From contig NZ_JBLZPK010000003.1 in NCBI RefSeq assembly GCF_049199905.1, positions 1-64,000 on the forward strand: 64,000 nt of DNA, read 5' to 3'. The DNA is from Shinella sp032095155 (GTDB taxonomy: Bacteria; Pseudomonadota; Alphaproteobacteria; Rhizobiales; Rhizobiaceae). Positions 7,842 to 17,375 of this stretch are shown in pieces. Both the position numbers and the translations under genes were made by a program. Within the stretch, counting starts at the first letter, position 1; every line of letters begins with the position of its first letter. The notes under the pieces are model-generated. The model made no database searches. It was not told the DNA's origin and was given only the letters and a program-made list of their open reading frames with translations.

Positions 7842-8114
7842 ATGACCAACGGGGAAACAGTTCGGACGGCAATCGAGGAGCTTCGCAAGGCGCTCAGCAG
7901 TCTGGACAATGCGCTCGACATGCGCTTCGAGCGCGAGCGTGATCGCGGCGACGTGGAGGGCGAAGTGCGGCGTATCAACACCGACCGCTCGCGGCTCGCC
8001 CAGGAGCTCGACCAATCCGAATTCCGCGCCAACAGGCTGGAGGAGGTCAATCGCGAGGTCTCCCGCCGTCTCGTCACGGCCATGGAAACGATCCGGGCCG
8101 TGCTCGACCGCTAA
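7842..8114 (+). CDS. DUF4164 coiled-coil protein
   Basis: This 90-aa highly charged protein is predicted to be almost entirely helical, with heptad-like runs (residues 15-80), and matches the alphaproteobacterial DUF4164 family of unknown function. It ends 18 bp before zapA, with which it surely forms an operon. A small coiled-coil protein beside the FtsZ-ring stabiliser suggests a division-related partner, possibly analogous to ZapB, but that is inference from position and shape only. The start ATGACCAACGGG lies 63 bp inside the divergent promoter region. Confidence 0.75.
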   Translation: MTNGETVRTAIEELRKALSSLDNALDMRFERERDRGDVEGEVRRINTDRSRLAQELDQSEFRANRLEEVNREVSRRLVTAMETIRAVLDR

Positions 8115-8132
8115 TCATCAGAAAGAATCCGC

Positions 8133-8504
8133 ATGGCACAGGTAACGGTACAGATCGACGGCAAGGCCTATCGCATGGCGTGCGAGGAAGGCCAGGAAGC
8201 GCATCTCGAAGAGCTTGCCGCCGGCTTCGATCAATATGTCGGCCACCTGAAAAGCCAGTTCGGCGAGATCGGCGACCTGCGCCTGACCGTCATGGCCGGC
8301 ATCATGGTGATGGACGAACTGAACGACGTAAAGCGCCGGCTCGGCAAGCTCGAAAAGGAAGCCGAAGACCTGCGCAAGGGCCGCGAAGGCGTGATGGGCG
8401 AGGTTTCGCGCAGCGAGGAGGCGATCGCCCAGGCGCTCGGCGATCTGACCAGCCAAATCCAGGGCATGGCCGCGAAACTGAATGGCAAGCCACCCGCCAA
8501 CTGA
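8133..8504 (+). CDS. zapA: cell division protein ZapA
   Basis: This 123-aa protein has the ZapA N-terminal globular domain (TVQIDGKAYRMACEEGQEAHL, with the conserved aligned G-Y-x-C-x-x-x-x-E pattern) and a long C-terminal helix that dimerises. ZapA binds FtsZ filaments and stabilises the Z-ring at midcell. Two structural genes of the same small operon (DUF4164 then zapA) precede the 6S RNA, a linkage seen widely in proteobacteria, which supports both calls. The C-terminal tail beyond residue 95 (QALGDLTSQIQGMAAKL) is longer than in E. coli and typical of rhizobia. Confidence 0.9.
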   Translation: MAQVTVQIDGKAYRMACEEGQEAHLEELAAGFDQYVGHLKSQFGEIGDLRLTVMAGIMVMDELNDVKRRLGKLEKEAEDLRKGREGVMGEVSRSEEAIAQALGDLTSQIQGMAAKLNGKPPAN

Positions 8505-8550
8505 AGCTGACGATTGCCACTGGCGAAAGACCTGCTTTCATCCTATATGT

Positions 8551-8690
8551 AAGTTGCGGTCTGCGCTTCCCGACAGGAACCACAATCCCTGGGGCCATAC
8601 TCGATCCAAAGGGAGCTGTCCCTGGCCAGGCCCGTGGGCTTGGACATATGGCGCCCACCTACGTTTGTAGGCACCCAGGATCGTAAATCT
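8551..8690 (+). ncRNA. ssrS: 6S RNA
   Basis: The 140-nt non-coding stretch immediately after zapA carries the long imperfect-hairpin character of 6S RNA, with complementary flanks (for example CCCTGGGGCC against GGCCAGGCCCGTGGG) around an open centre, and a -10-like TATATG just upstream at 8546. 6S RNA binds the sigma70 holoenzyme in stationary phase by mimicking an open promoter. The position behind zapA is the strongest evidence, since zapA-ssrS linkage is widespread. Ends are approximate. The small hairpin CCTAC/GTAGG at 8658-8671 lies near the 3' end. Confidence 0.65.
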
Positions 8691-8699
8691 CCATCGGTC

Positions 8700-9035
8700 G
8701 CCGTGGATCGCACTTTCCCTCTGCTATTTCAATGATTTCGACTGAATGGTGGCCGTTGGCACCGGTGTACAAATTGACCCAGTCGCCGCCCTCCCGCGAT
8801 TATTGTTGAAGTTGACCGGCTCTTTTCCGATCTTCGTTTAGACGATGCCGTGCGGCTATCAGGTGGGCGATGAATACGCCGGCAAGTGCGCGTCAACGCG
8901 TATTGGCGCCACCATACGTCTTAGTTAATAGCGCCGGCTCCATCCAAGCGTATTATACAGGGATCGGCAGCATTCTATGCGCTCCATCAAATCCACAAAT
9001 AGCGCTGTGTTTTGCCGATGGCGAAGGAGGCTTTC
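8700..9035. other. 336-bp intergenic stretch without a recognisable gene
   Basis: Between 6S RNA and the next small gene I see no frame with convincing codon bias or similarity. A -10-like TATTAT near 8951 could belong to a promoter for the 71-aa gene at 9036. The rest shows nothing I can name. Confidence 0.5.
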
Positions 9036-9251
9036 ATGCACTCCAATTCCTTTCAGCCTGAAGAACTGACAGCTGTCAAAGCCGTATACGACAACATCGT
9101 CGCGCAAGACTGGTTCGACCAGACCGAGGAAGCGCGGTCGTCATTCGCGCGCTATCTGATCGACACATATTCAATTAGCGCGATCACATCCGAGCGGTTC
9201 CGCAAGATCGTGGAGTGCTCTGCGCGAGCACACTATAGCCGCAGAAGGTAG
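9036..9251 (+). CDS. 71-aa conserved hypothetical protein
   Basis: A small protein beginning MHSNSFQPEELTAVKAVYDN, predicted helical, with a basic C-terminus (ARAHYSRRR). The start is fixed by a near-perfect Shine-Dalgarno GAAGGAGG (9022-9030) six bases before the ATG. It ends 22 bp before a strong terminator, so it forms a complete monocistronic unit. I recognise similar short proteins in rhizobial genomes but know no function. No membrane, metal or DNA-binding motif stands out. Confidence 0.65.
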   Translation: MHSNSFQPEELTAVKAVYDNIVAQDWFDQTEEARSSFARYLIDTYSISAITSERFRKIVECSARAHYSRRR

Positions 9252-9272
9252 CCATCCGGGGGCGGAAGCAAA

Positions 9273-9308
9273 GGGACTCGGTTTCGCAAGGAGCCGGGTC
9301 CTTTTTTG
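9273..9308 (+). terminator. terminator of the 71-aa gene
   Basis: An 8-bp stem GGACTCGG / CCGGGTCC with one mismatch is followed by TTTTTT. Confidence 0.8.
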
Positions 9309-9427
9309 AAGCTCCCGGGCATCTCGATTTCCGGGCATTGCGGCACCGCATGCTACTCCCCGCGCGATATCCAAGAGTTCTTAGCAGAAAGAGCGTGTAT
9401 TGGTTTCCAGGGATCGAACCCTTCTTC

Positions 9428-9829
9428 TCAAATTTTGAGTTGTTCGATGCGCTGGAACGCGCCCTTGATGGTGCGGCTCTCGCCGCGGATCGGTTTGATG
9501 CGCATCAGCATGATCAGTTCGTCCGCATCATTGCGGCGAAGCTTGATGTCGAAGCTCTTGCCGGAATAGGTCTTTCGCGTTCCCCGCTTCCAGAAGCCTG
9601 CACCACCGGCAGTTTTTTCTCCTCCGGTTTCGGCGATGGCGGTCCAGTCGTTGTTTGCGATGATCTGCAGGGACGCGCCGGTCTGGCGGATGGTAATGCG
9701 GCAGCTTTGGCATTCTCCGGCATTCGAGGCGATCTGCTGCCATTCGCCATGGAATGTGTCTTCGGCGGCGGCTGGCGTGGCGAGGCTTGCCGTGCAAAAC
9801 AAAATCATTGCTGCCAGAAAATGCCGCAT
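9428..9829 (-). CDS. exported protein of unknown function, DUF2147-like
   Basis: This 133-aa protein has a Sec signal peptide (MRHFLAAMILFCTASLATPAAA, probable cleavage after AAA) and a small mature domain. Two cysteines spaced CQSC near residue 46 may form a disulfide in the periplasm. The pattern FHGEWQQIASNAGECQSCRI and later FWKRGTRKTYSGKSFDIKLR resembles small beta-rich periplasmic proteins such as DUF2147, but I cannot be sure of the family. The start MRHFL is chosen for the signal peptide and the AGGA upstream. It stands alone between two terminators. Confidence 0.6.
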   Translation of the reverse strand: MRHFLAAMILFCTASLATPAAAEDTFHGEWQQIASNAGECQSCRITIRQTGASLQIIANNDWTAIAETGGEKTAGGAGFWKRGTRKTYSGKSFDIKLRRNDADELIMLMRIKPIRGESRTIKGAFQRIEQLKI

Positions 9830-9930
9830 GCCGGAATCCTTCACCACTTGGTTACGGTGTAATTTAGGCGTGCAAATCCCGCTTCGCGAGTCCCTCCGCA
9901 GGGTTTGGCCTTGCATGGTTAAGCGGGCAA

Positions 9931-9958
9931 AAAGAAAGGCCGCCCCGGGGGCGGCCTT
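9931..9958 (-). terminator. terminator after tal
   Basis: A perfect hairpin AAGGCCGCC / GGCGGCCTT is followed on the minus strand by a U-rich run (TTTCTTTTT). It lies 27 bp past the tal stop codon. Confidence 0.8.
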
Positions 9959-9984
9959 CGTATTTCCAGGACTGTCGGCAAGCC

Positions 9985-10947
9985 TTAGGCGGCGGCCTTC
10001 AGTTCCTTGTCGATCATGGCGCGCAGGCTTCCGAGGTCCTTGGCGAAGGCGCGGATGCCTTCGGAAAGCTTTTCGGTGGCCATGGCGTCTTCGTTGAGCA
10101 TCCAGCGGAAGGTCTTTTCGTCGATCTTGATCGGTGAGACCTTGGCGGCTTTTTCCGGCGAGAGCTTGCGCTCCAGCGTGCCGGTGGCGGCGTCGAGCTC
10201 TTCCAGCAAAGCGGGGCTGATCGTCAGGCGGTCGCAGCCGGCCAGCGCTTCGATTTCGCCGGTGTTGCGGAAGGAGGCGCCCATGACGATCGTGTTGATG
10301 CCGTTGGACTTGTAGTAGTCGTAGATCGCGCGGACCGACAGCACGCCCGGATCGTCTTCCGCCGTGAAGGTCTTGCCCGATGCCTTGACGTGCCAGTCGA
10401 GGATGCGGCCGACGAAGGGCGAAATGAGGAAGGCGCCGGCATCGGCGCAGGCGATGGCCTGGGCCTTGTTGAAGAGCAGCGTCAGGTTGCAGTCGATGCC
10501 GTCCTTCTGGAGGACTTCCGCGGCGCGGATGCCTTCCCAGGTCGAGGCGAGCTTTATGAGGATGCGGTCACGGGTGATGCCGCGGGCTTCATAGGCCTTG
10601 ATGATCTCGCGGCCTTTGGCGACGGAGGCCTCGGTGTCGAAGGACAGGTCGGCGTCGACTTCCGTCGAGACGCGGCCGGGCACGAGTTCGGAGAGCGCTG
10701 CACCGACGGAGATGGCGAGGCGGTCGGCAACGGCCGAGACGACGCCATCGTGGTTTCCGCCCTGCGACTGGCCCCAGCGGACGGCTTCCGCCACCGTGTC
10801 GGCAAACATCGGCGTGCCGAGTGCCTTGAGCACGATCGTGGGGTTGGTGGTGCAATCGACCGGCTTCAGGCGGCGCACGGCTTCGATATCGCCGGTGTCA
10901 GCCACGACGGTCGTCATCGCGCGAAGTTGTTCAAGCTTGGACGTCAT
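9985..10947 (-). CDS. tal: transaldolase (TalB type)
   Basis: This 320-aa enzyme moves a dihydroxyacetone unit between sedoheptulose 7-phosphate and glyceraldehyde 3-phosphate in the non-oxidative pentose phosphate pathway. Length and motifs match the long TalB class: DCTTNPTIVLKA at residues 31-42, STEVDADLSFDT at 94-105, the Schiff-base lysine Lys132 in RILIKLASTWEG, and NLTLLFN. I start at MTSKLEQLRA. The frame continues upstream without family similarity. The gene diverges from a SorC-type sugar regulator, so local control by that regulator is possible. It also complements tkt 3 kb away. Confidence 0.96.
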   Translation of the reverse strand: MTSKLEQLRAMTTVVADTGDIEAVRRLKPVDCTTNPTIVLKALGTPMFADTVAEAVRWGQSQGGNHDGVVSAVADRLAISVGAALSELVPGRVSTEVDADLSFDTEASVAKGREIIKAYEARGITRDRILIKLASTWEGIRAAEVLQKDGIDCNLTLLFNKAQAIACADAGAFLISPFVGRILDWHVKASGKTFTAEDDPGVLSVRAIYDYYKSNGINTIVMGASFRNTGEIEALAGCDRLTISPALLEELDAATGTLERKLSPEKAAKVSPIKIDEKTFRWMLNEDAMATEKLSEGIRAFAKDLGSLRAMIDKELKAAA

Positions 10948-11238
10948 ATCCGAAATCCCGAATGGTTGTTGCGGGGCCGTTTTCCGTTGGAAACGCCAGG
11001 CCCTCCTCCATGTTCCCTGTGAAAGCCCACCCGGCGACCGTGCTTCCTGTTTCAATCGCCGTATGGGCTGGCACACCCAATCTTCCGGCGGAATTCCGCC
11101 AGTTGATCCGAGGCGGACTATCATCGCTTCCGGGGATAAAAGTCAAGTACTTTTGCGTAATCTTGTGAACATATGTCGCATTTCTCGTTTGCTGTGCTAA
11201 GCTGCGTGCCAGAACGATTGCAGACAGATGGAGGCGAC

Positions 11239-12225
11239 GTGGCCAGACTCCGGCGTGACACCCATACGGCCTATTCGGAATCGGCGGCTTTGCGGCTTCG
11301 CGCCGCCTGGCTCTATTACAATCAGGGCCTTACCCAGAAGGATGTGGCGGAGAAGATCGGCGTCAGCCGCACCACCGTCATCCGCATGCTCGACGAAGCG
11401 CTGAAGCGCTCGGAGGTACAGATCTGGATCAATGAAGGCGTCGGCGATTGCGTCGAGCTCGCCGTGCGGCTGGAAAAGGCCTACGGGCTGGACGAGGCCG
11501 TGGTGGTGCCGGCGGCCGATAGCGCGGAGGCGACGGCCAAGGGCGTCGGCCTGGCGCTCGGCCAGTTCCTGACGGAAGCCATTCCGGACGATTGCACCGT
11601 CGGGGTTGGCTGGGGGCGTACGCTCACGGCCTCGCTTGCCAGCTTTCGCCCGGCGCGGCGCGAGCGGGTCAAGGTGGTCTCGCTGCTCGGCGGCGTGGTC
11701 GAGGCGCACCATATCAACCCGATCGAATATACCTGGCGGCTGGCGAGCCAGCTCGGGGCGGAATGTTATCTCTTCCTCGCGCCGCTGCTCGTCGACTCCC
11801 GCGAGACCAAGCGCAGCCTCATCGAAAAATGCGGCCTCAGGACCCTGTTCGACCTCGCGGAAAACATGGATATCGCCGTCGTCAGCTGCGGCGATATCGG
11901 CCCGCGCGCCAGCTCCCTGTCGCGTGATTTCATCGCCCGGCACGAGCTGGAGGAGCTGATCGCGGCGGGCTGCGTCTGCGATACGATGTGCAATTTCCTC
12001 GATGCGGAGGGACACACGATCGACCACCCGATCCGCCATCGCGTCATGTCGATCGATCTCGATACAGTGAAGAAGGCGCGCCATATCGTGCTCGTCTCCG
12101 GCGGCGCGCATCGGGCGCCGGCCATTCGCGCCACCATCCGGCGCATCGGCTGCAACACGCTGATCACCGATGAGGGGGCTGCATTGGCAATGCTGCAGCT
12201 GGCGGAAGCCTCAGCCGCTGCTTGA
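11239..12225 (+). CDS. SorC/DeoR-type sugar-binding transcriptional regulator
   Basis: This 328-aa regulator has an N-terminal helix-turn-helix (QGLTQKDVAEKIGVSRTTVIRM) and a SorC C-terminal effector domain of the sugar-phosphate isomerase fold (GVGWGRTL, SLLGGVV, CGDIG, VLVSGG). Such proteins sense a phosphorylated sugar or polyol and control a nearby catabolic operon. I start at the GTG at 11239, preceded by GGAGG at ideal spacing. An in-frame ATG 22 codons upstream has no such site. Its only carbohydrate neighbour is the divergent tal gene, whose 290-bp shared region is the likely operator. The effector is unknown. Confidence 0.85.
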   Translation: MARLRRDTHTAYSESAALRLRAAWLYYNQGLTQKDVAEKIGVSRTTVIRMLDEALKRSEVQIWINEGVGDCVELAVRLEKAYGLDEAVVVPAADSAEATAKGVGLALGQFLTEAIPDDCTVGVGWGRTLTASLASFRPARRERVKVVSLLGGVVEAHHINPIEYTWRLASQLGAECYLFLAPLLVDSRETKRSLIEKCGLRTLFDLAENMDIAVVSCGDIGPRASSLSRDFIARHELEELIAAGCVCDTMCNFLDAEGHTIDHPIRHRVMSIDLDTVKKARHIVLVSGGAHRAPAIRATIRRIGCNTLITDEGAALAMLQLAEASAAA

Positions 12226-12231
12226 TGTTTT

Positions 12232-12453
12232 TCAAAGCAGATCGAGACGGATGGCGCGGGTGATGGCGCCGGTCACGTTGCGGGCTTCGAGCTTGTCGAT
12301 GGCGCTACGCATCGCCTCCGCCACGCGCGGCATCGTCAGGTCGGTTTCGAGCACGATCTCGGCCGGTGTCCTGCCATGGGCGGCAAGGGAAAGGCACCGT
12401 CTTTCGATTTCGGTCAGTTCCGGCAGGCGGGAAAGATCATTGTCCGAGGGCAT
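12232..12453 (-). CDS. stand-alone LuxR/GerE-type helix-turn-helix protein
   Basis: This 73-aa protein consists of little more than a GerE-type DNA-binding domain: LTEIERRCLSLAAHGRTPAEI followed by MPRVAEAMRSAIDKL and a final amphipathic helix ending AITRAIRLDLL. It has no receiver or ligand-binding part. The recognition helix departs from the usual VKxHxxxIxxKL pattern. Its 3' end lies 6 bp from the convergent SorC gene. Small orphan HTH proteins of this kind exist in many rhizobia, and the targets are unknown. Confidence 0.7.
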   Translation of the reverse strand: MPSDNDLSRLPELTEIERRCLSLAAHGRTPAEIVLETDLTMPRVAEAMRSAIDKLEARNVTGAITRAIRLDLL

Positions 12454-12636
12454 GCGCCCCGCTTAGGGGCTCGGTCCGCCGCCGCAAAGCGCAAGCTGTT
12501 TCAATGCTTAACGGGAGTCGGCGGTTTTTCGCCTCTTTGTGCCGTTTTGGGTCAGGTCCACGGTGTCGCAAAAGGAAGGGAATTTGCCTTCCGCGCCTGC
12601 TAGCGGTAAGGCACGCAAAACAGGCCGGAGACGACA

Positions 12637-13221
12637 GTGACATCGAGGGTAGAGAAGGCGGCGATTCGCAACGAGCGGCTGGCGCTGCGCGACGCGATGA
12701 CGCCGCAGGCGCGCATCGAGGGCAGTCTTGCCATGGTGGAGCATGCCGGTGACCGGCTGGAATTCGATCCCGGCACGGTCATCTCGGGCTTCTGGCCGAT
12801 CCGCTCGGAGGCCGACATCCGTCCGCTGATGGCGCATTTGCGCACGCGCGGTGCACGGCTCTGCCTGCCGGTGGTGCTTGATCGCGAGACCATCATCTTC
12901 CGCGAACTCGTCGTCGGGGCGCCGGTGGTCAAGACGGGGTTCGGCACGACGGGACCGGGGGACGAGGCCGCCGTGCTCGAACCGGATATCCTGCTCGTGC
13001 CGCTTTCGGCCTTCGATCGGGCAGGGCATCGCATCGGTTATGGCGCCGGGCACTACGACCGCGCCATTGACCGCCTGAAGGCGAAAGGTCGCACGCCGAA
13101 ACTCATCGGCATTGCCTTCGACTGCCAGGAAGTGGCATCAGTACCCGCGGAGCCGCATGACGTCGCGCTGGACGCGATCCTCACCGAGAGCGGCTTCCGT
13201 TTGTTCCAACCGGTTTCGTAA
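12637..13221 (+). CDS. fau: 5-formyltetrahydrofolate cyclo-ligase
   Basis: This 194-aa enzyme (also called YgfA or MTHFS) converts 5-formyl-THF with ATP to 5,10-methenyl-THF, returning a storage folate to the one-carbon pool. Diagnostic pieces are FWPIRSEADIRPL near residue 51, the LVPLSAFDRAGHRIGYGAGHYDR signature with the ATP/Mg site, and IGIAFDCQE. It starts with GTG behind CCGGAG. In many proteobacteria fau lies next to ssrS. Here about 4 kb of metabolic and regulatory genes separates them. It is followed after 9 bp by the metallophosphoesterase gene. Confidence 0.92.
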   Translation: MTSRVEKAAIRNERLALRDAMTPQARIEGSLAMVEHAGDRLEFDPGTVISGFWPIRSEADIRPLMAHLRTRGARLCLPVVLDRETIIFRELVVGAPVVKTGFGTTGPGDEAAVLEPDILLVPLSAFDRAGHRIGYGAGHYDRAIDRLKAKGRTPKLIGIAFDCQEVASVPAEPHDVALDAILTESGFRLFQPVS

Positions 13222-13230
13222 GGCAGTCAG

Positions 13231-14055
13231 ATGCGGTTTCTTTTTCTGGGCGACATGGTGGGCAAGACCGGGCGGACCGCCGTCTGGGAGCGCCTGCCGG
13301 GGCTGATCGGCGATTTCAAGCTGGATTTCGTCGTCGTCAACGGGGAGAACGCAGCCGGCGGTTTTGGCATTACCGAGGATATCTTTCTCCAGACGATCAA
13401 TGCCGGCGCGGATGTCGTGACGACGGGCAACCATGTCTGGGACCAGAAGGAAGCCGTCGGCTTCGCCGGCCGGCACGACCAGTTCCTGCGCCCCGCCAAT
13501 TACCCTGCTGGCACCCCCGGCCGCGGCGCCAATCTCTTCATCGCCCGCAACGGCGCGCGCGTGCTCGTCGCCAACATCATGGGCCGCGTTTTCATGCATC
13601 CGGAGCTGGACGATCCCTTTAACGCGGGCGAGGCGATCCTCGCCTCCTGCCCGCTTGGCGAGCAGGCCGATGCCGTGATCTTCGATTTCCACGCCGAGGC
13701 GACGAGCGAAAAGCAATGTTTCGGCCATTTCGTCGATGGCCGCGCCAGCGTCGTCGTCGGCACGCACACCCATGTGCCGACGGCCGATTGCCAGATTCTG
13801 AACGGCGGCACCGCCTATATGTCGGATGCCGGCATGTGCGGCGACTACGATTCCTCGCTCGGCATGGACAAGGAAGAGCCGCTCAACCGTTTCATCTCGA
13901 AAATGCCGAAAAGCCGCTTCGAGGCGGCCTCCGGTCCGGCGACGATCTGCGGCCTGGCGGTCGAGATTTCCGACCGCACGGGGCTTGCCGAAAAGGTCGC
14001 GCCGCTCCGGCTCGGCCCGCGTCTGGCCGAGGCTTTGCCGGAGTTCTGGCGCTAG
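13231..14055 (+). CDS. YmdB-family metallophosphoesterase (TIGR00282)
   Basis: This 274-aa protein carries the calcineurin-like metal-site pattern of the YmdB group: FLGDMVGKTGR at the N-terminus, NGENAAGGFGI, TTGNHVWDQKE, DFHAEATSEK and VVGTHTHVPTAD. Bacillus YmdB is a cyclic-nucleotide phosphodiesterase that affects biofilm and sporulation, and the family hydrolyses 2',3'-cAMP-type substrates. The in vivo substrate in alphaproteobacteria is not known to me. It starts 9 bp after fau and so is probably cotranscribed. The full length and all metal ligands appear intact. Confidence 0.9.
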   Translation: MRFLFLGDMVGKTGRTAVWERLPGLIGDFKLDFVVVNGENAAGGFGITEDIFLQTINAGADVVTTGNHVWDQKEAVGFAGRHDQFLRPANYPAGTPGRGANLFIARNGARVLVANIMGRVFMHPELDDPFNAGEAILASCPLGEQADAVIFDFHAEATSEKQCFGHFVDGRASVVVGTHTHVPTADCQILNGGTAYMSDAGMCGDYDSSLGMDKEEPLNRFISKMPKSRFEAASGPATICGLAVEISDRTGLAEKVAPLRLGPRLAEALPEFWR

Positions 14056-14064
14056 CTTTTCTGC

Positions 14065-14601
14065 TCAGACCATGTGGCGCAGGTGATCGGCGGAACCGCC
14101 GCTCAGATTGAGATGCGTCTTCACGCCGACATCCGGCTCTTCCTCGGGGTTGAAGTTCGCCTTGGCGATCTCCCAGCCGAATTTCAGCTTGCTGCCGGTC
14201 GAGGCCCAGATTTCGACGTCCTCGATCTCCAGCGCCAGCATGGTCAGCCGCGGATCGTCCTTGCCGTGGTCGAACCACGCCTCGACGACCGAGCTCCAGT
14301 ATTCATCGACCTTTGCGGGATCCTTGCGCACCATGATCCGGCCGGCGATGCAGGCATGGTAATCGTGATCCTTGCCGACGACGCAAAAATGCGCGCGGGC
14401 GCCCGGCACGCAGGCATCGACGATATCGGCATCCGTCTTGGTGAAGAACCAGATGGTCGCGGTCTGCCGGTCGAGTTGCGGCGCCATCGGCTGCATGTGC
14501 ATATGGCTGCCTTCGACGCCCAGCATGCCGGCGTGAATGCGGTCGATCTCGTCGAAAAGCTGTTCCTTGGGATTTTCACGGGCACGGGTGAGATTGGACA
14601 T
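14065..14601 (-). CDS. pyridoxamine 5'-phosphate oxidase-like flavoprotein (general stress family)
   Basis: This 178-aa protein has the split beta-barrel of the general-stress protein 26 / PNPOx-like family: HMHMQPMAPQLDRQTATIWF, then ARAHFCVVGKDHDYHACIAGR and the C-terminal WASTGSKLKFGWE. These proteins bind FMN or a related cofactor, and most substrates are unknown. I start at MSNLTRARENP. The open frame continues 110 codons upstream, but that part is out of family and overlaps the divergent exported-protein gene. It converges with the phosphoesterase gene with only 9 bp between. Confidence 0.8.
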   Translation of the reverse strand: MSNLTRARENPKEQLFDEIDRIHAGMLGVEGSHMHMQPMAPQLDRQTATIWFFTKTDADIVDACVPGARAHFCVVGKDHDYHACIAGRIMVRKDPAKVDEYWSSVVEAWFDHGKDDPRLTMLALEIEDVEIWASTGSKLKFGWEIAKANFNPEEEPDVGVKTHLNLSGGSADHLRHMV

Positions 14602-14768
14602 GGCTATTCCTCTCAAGCGTTGGAGTTGATGGACGGGGAACGTGAGGGCGCAAACAAGGTTCCAGCGAAAGCGCTCAACCGATCGTGATCGCTGGGGCGG
14701 CAGGCCGCCTCTCTTGCCGAAGTGGTCGGCGGTTTCTATTGTCGGCAGTGCCTGATCCGGAGTTCCCG

Positions 14769-15263
14769 ATGCGTTTTCCCCTTGCCGCCTGCGCCGTCCT
14801 GCTTTCATCCACCGCCGCCTTTGCGGCAAGCGCGCCGACGCCCAGCGGTCCCGGAGCCGATAAGGGAAAGCCGAGCCAGAAGGAAACGCAGCCCGTCGAA
14901 AAGGCACCTGTCCGCTCACTTGGCGTCGCACAAACCTTTGTCATGCCCTCGGGCAACATTGCCTGCATCTACATCCCGGAAGGCGGGACCGATGTGTATG
15001 AGCCCGCTGATGGCGGGCCGGAGCTTTCGTGTGACCGCATGGAGCCGAAATATGTGCGCGCGACGCTTGGGCGCAGCGGCAAGGCGGTGATCCTGTCCGA
15101 TGTCGGCGATCAGGGCTGCTGCGGCGGTGACCGGACCGTCGATTATGGCGAGACCTGGTCGGCGGGGCCCTTCACCTGCCATTCGGAACGGACGGGGCTG
15201 ACCTGCGAGCGCGACGACGGCCATTCCTTCCTGCTCAGTCGTGCCCGCATTCGCGCCGATTGA
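14769..15263 (+). CDS. exported DUF6636-like protein
   Basis: This 164-aa protein has a clear signal peptide (MRFPLAACAVLLSSTAAFAA) and a mature domain with the FVMPSGNIACIYIP start typical of DUF6636-like secreted proteins. Six cysteines in the mature part (IACIY, LSCDR, GCCGG, FTCHS, LTCER) probably form disulfides in the periplasm. A proline- and lysine-rich linker separates signal and domain. The start is set by the signal peptide. Function unknown. Confidence 0.7.
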   Translation: MRFPLAACAVLLSSTAAFAASAPTPSGPGADKGKPSQKETQPVEKAPVRSLGVAQTFVMPSGNIACIYIPEGGTDVYEPADGGPELSCDRMEPKYVRATLGRSGKAVILSDVGDQGCCGGDRTVDYGETWSAGPFTCHSERTGLTCERDDGHSFLLSRARIRAD

Positions 15264-15407
15264 AGCCGCTGGACGCCGCGCGACAATGAAATTATAAGGC
15301 GGCATTCCAAAAATCGGGGCAGCAAGCTGGCGCGTTCCCGCGCTCGGCATGTCCCATGAACTGAACGGCGACCCGACGCGGAGCGCCAAAAACGAGACAG
15401 GGGTGCC

Positions 15408-16154
15408 ATGGCTGGCCATTCACAGTTCAAGAATATCATGCACCGCAAGGGAAAACAGGATTCCGTGCGGTCGAAAATGTTCTCCAAGCTCGCTCGTGAA
15501 ATCACGGTTGCGGCCAAGACCGGTCTGCCCGACCCGGCCATGAATGCCCGCCTGCGTCTGGCGATCCAGAACGCCAAGGCGCAGTCCATGCCGAAGGACA
15601 ATATCGAGCGTGCCGTCAAGAAGGCCTCCGGCGTCGATGGCGAGAACTACGAAGAAATCCGCTACGAGGGCTATGGTCCCGGCGGCGTCGCGGTCATCGT
15701 CGAGGCGCTGACCGACAACCGCAACCGCACCGCGTCCTCCGTCCGCTCGACCTTCTCCAAGGCTGGCGGCGCGCTCGGTGAAACCGGTTCGGTGTCCTTC
15801 TCCTTCGACCGCGTCGGCGAGATCACCTACAAGCTGTCGGTCGGCTCCGCCGATGCCGTCATGGAAGCCGCCATCGATGCCGGCGCTGAAGACGTGACGA
15901 CGGATGAGGACGGCCACACGATCATCTGCGGCTTCGAGGATATCGGCGAGGTCTCCAAGGCGCTGGAAGACAAGCTCGGTGAAGCTGAGACCGTCAAGGC
16001 GATCTGGAAGGCACAGAACACTGTGCCGGTCGATGAGGAAAAGGCCCAATCGCTGATGAAGCTCATCGACACGCTTGAGGACGACGACGACGTGCAGAAC
16101 GTCTATGCGAACTTCGAAGTCTCCGACGAAGTGATGGCCAAGCTTTCGGCCTGA
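15408..16154 (+). CDS. YebC/PmpR family regulator (TACO1-like)
   Basis: This 248-aa protein starts with the invariant MAGHSQFKNIMHRKGKQD and shows the conserved YEGYGPGG and NRTASSVRSTFSKAGG blocks. The family was described as transcriptional regulators, but recent work on YebC and mitochondrial TACO1 supports a role on the ribosome in relieving stalling at difficult motifs such as polyproline. It stands alone and is followed by a bidirectional terminator. In many bacteria yebC precedes ruvC. Here ruvC follows after one inverted gene, so the ancestral neighbourhood is still visible. Confidence 0.93.
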   Translation: MAGHSQFKNIMHRKGKQDSVRSKMFSKLAREITVAAKTGLPDPAMNARLRLAIQNAKAQSMPKDNIERAVKKASGVDGENYEEIRYEGYGPGGVAVIVEALTDNRNRTASSVRSTFSKAGGALGETGSVSFSFDRVGEITYKLSVGSADAVMEAAIDAGAEDVTTDEDGHTIICGFEDIGEVSKALEDKLGEAETVKAIWKAQNTVPVDEEKAQSLMKLIDTLEDDDDVQNVYANFEVSDEVMAKLSA

Positions 16155-16175
16155 TCGATCGGATCACCTGAATTG

Positions 16176-16211
16176 AAAAGGCCGGACGTCCCGTGGGCGC
16201 CCGGCCTTTTT
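16176..16211. terminator. bidirectional terminator between yebC and the LLM oxidoreductase
   Basis: The stem AAAGGCCGG / CCGGCCTTT with U runs on both strands lies between two convergent genes. Confidence 0.8.
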
Positions 16212-16214
16212 CGT

Positions 16215-17216
<1,002 letters not shown>

Positions 17217-17375
17217 GGGAGCGGCCTCTGTAAGGTAATTTGATCGTCCTCCCATGTAGGTTCAGTTTTGTGAAATCCAAGAAAGCCGCAACGGGTTTTC
17301 TCGCGTCGCTGTCGATGTTTTTGTTTTGTTCACATTTCGCTGGCAGGGTCGGCTGGACGGGGCTAGGATTTTTGC

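Noticed and set aside
8870..9061. 63-codon plus-strand frame overlapping the 71-aa gene
   Set aside because: No ribosome binding site, mixed codon use, and the other frame has a near-perfect Shine-Dalgarno.
9403..9440. T-arm-like GGGTTCGATCCCTGG on the minus strand after the exported-protein gene
   Set aside because: No anticodon arm or acceptor stem can be paired around it and most of the needed upstream length is coding. At best it is a tRNA fragment.
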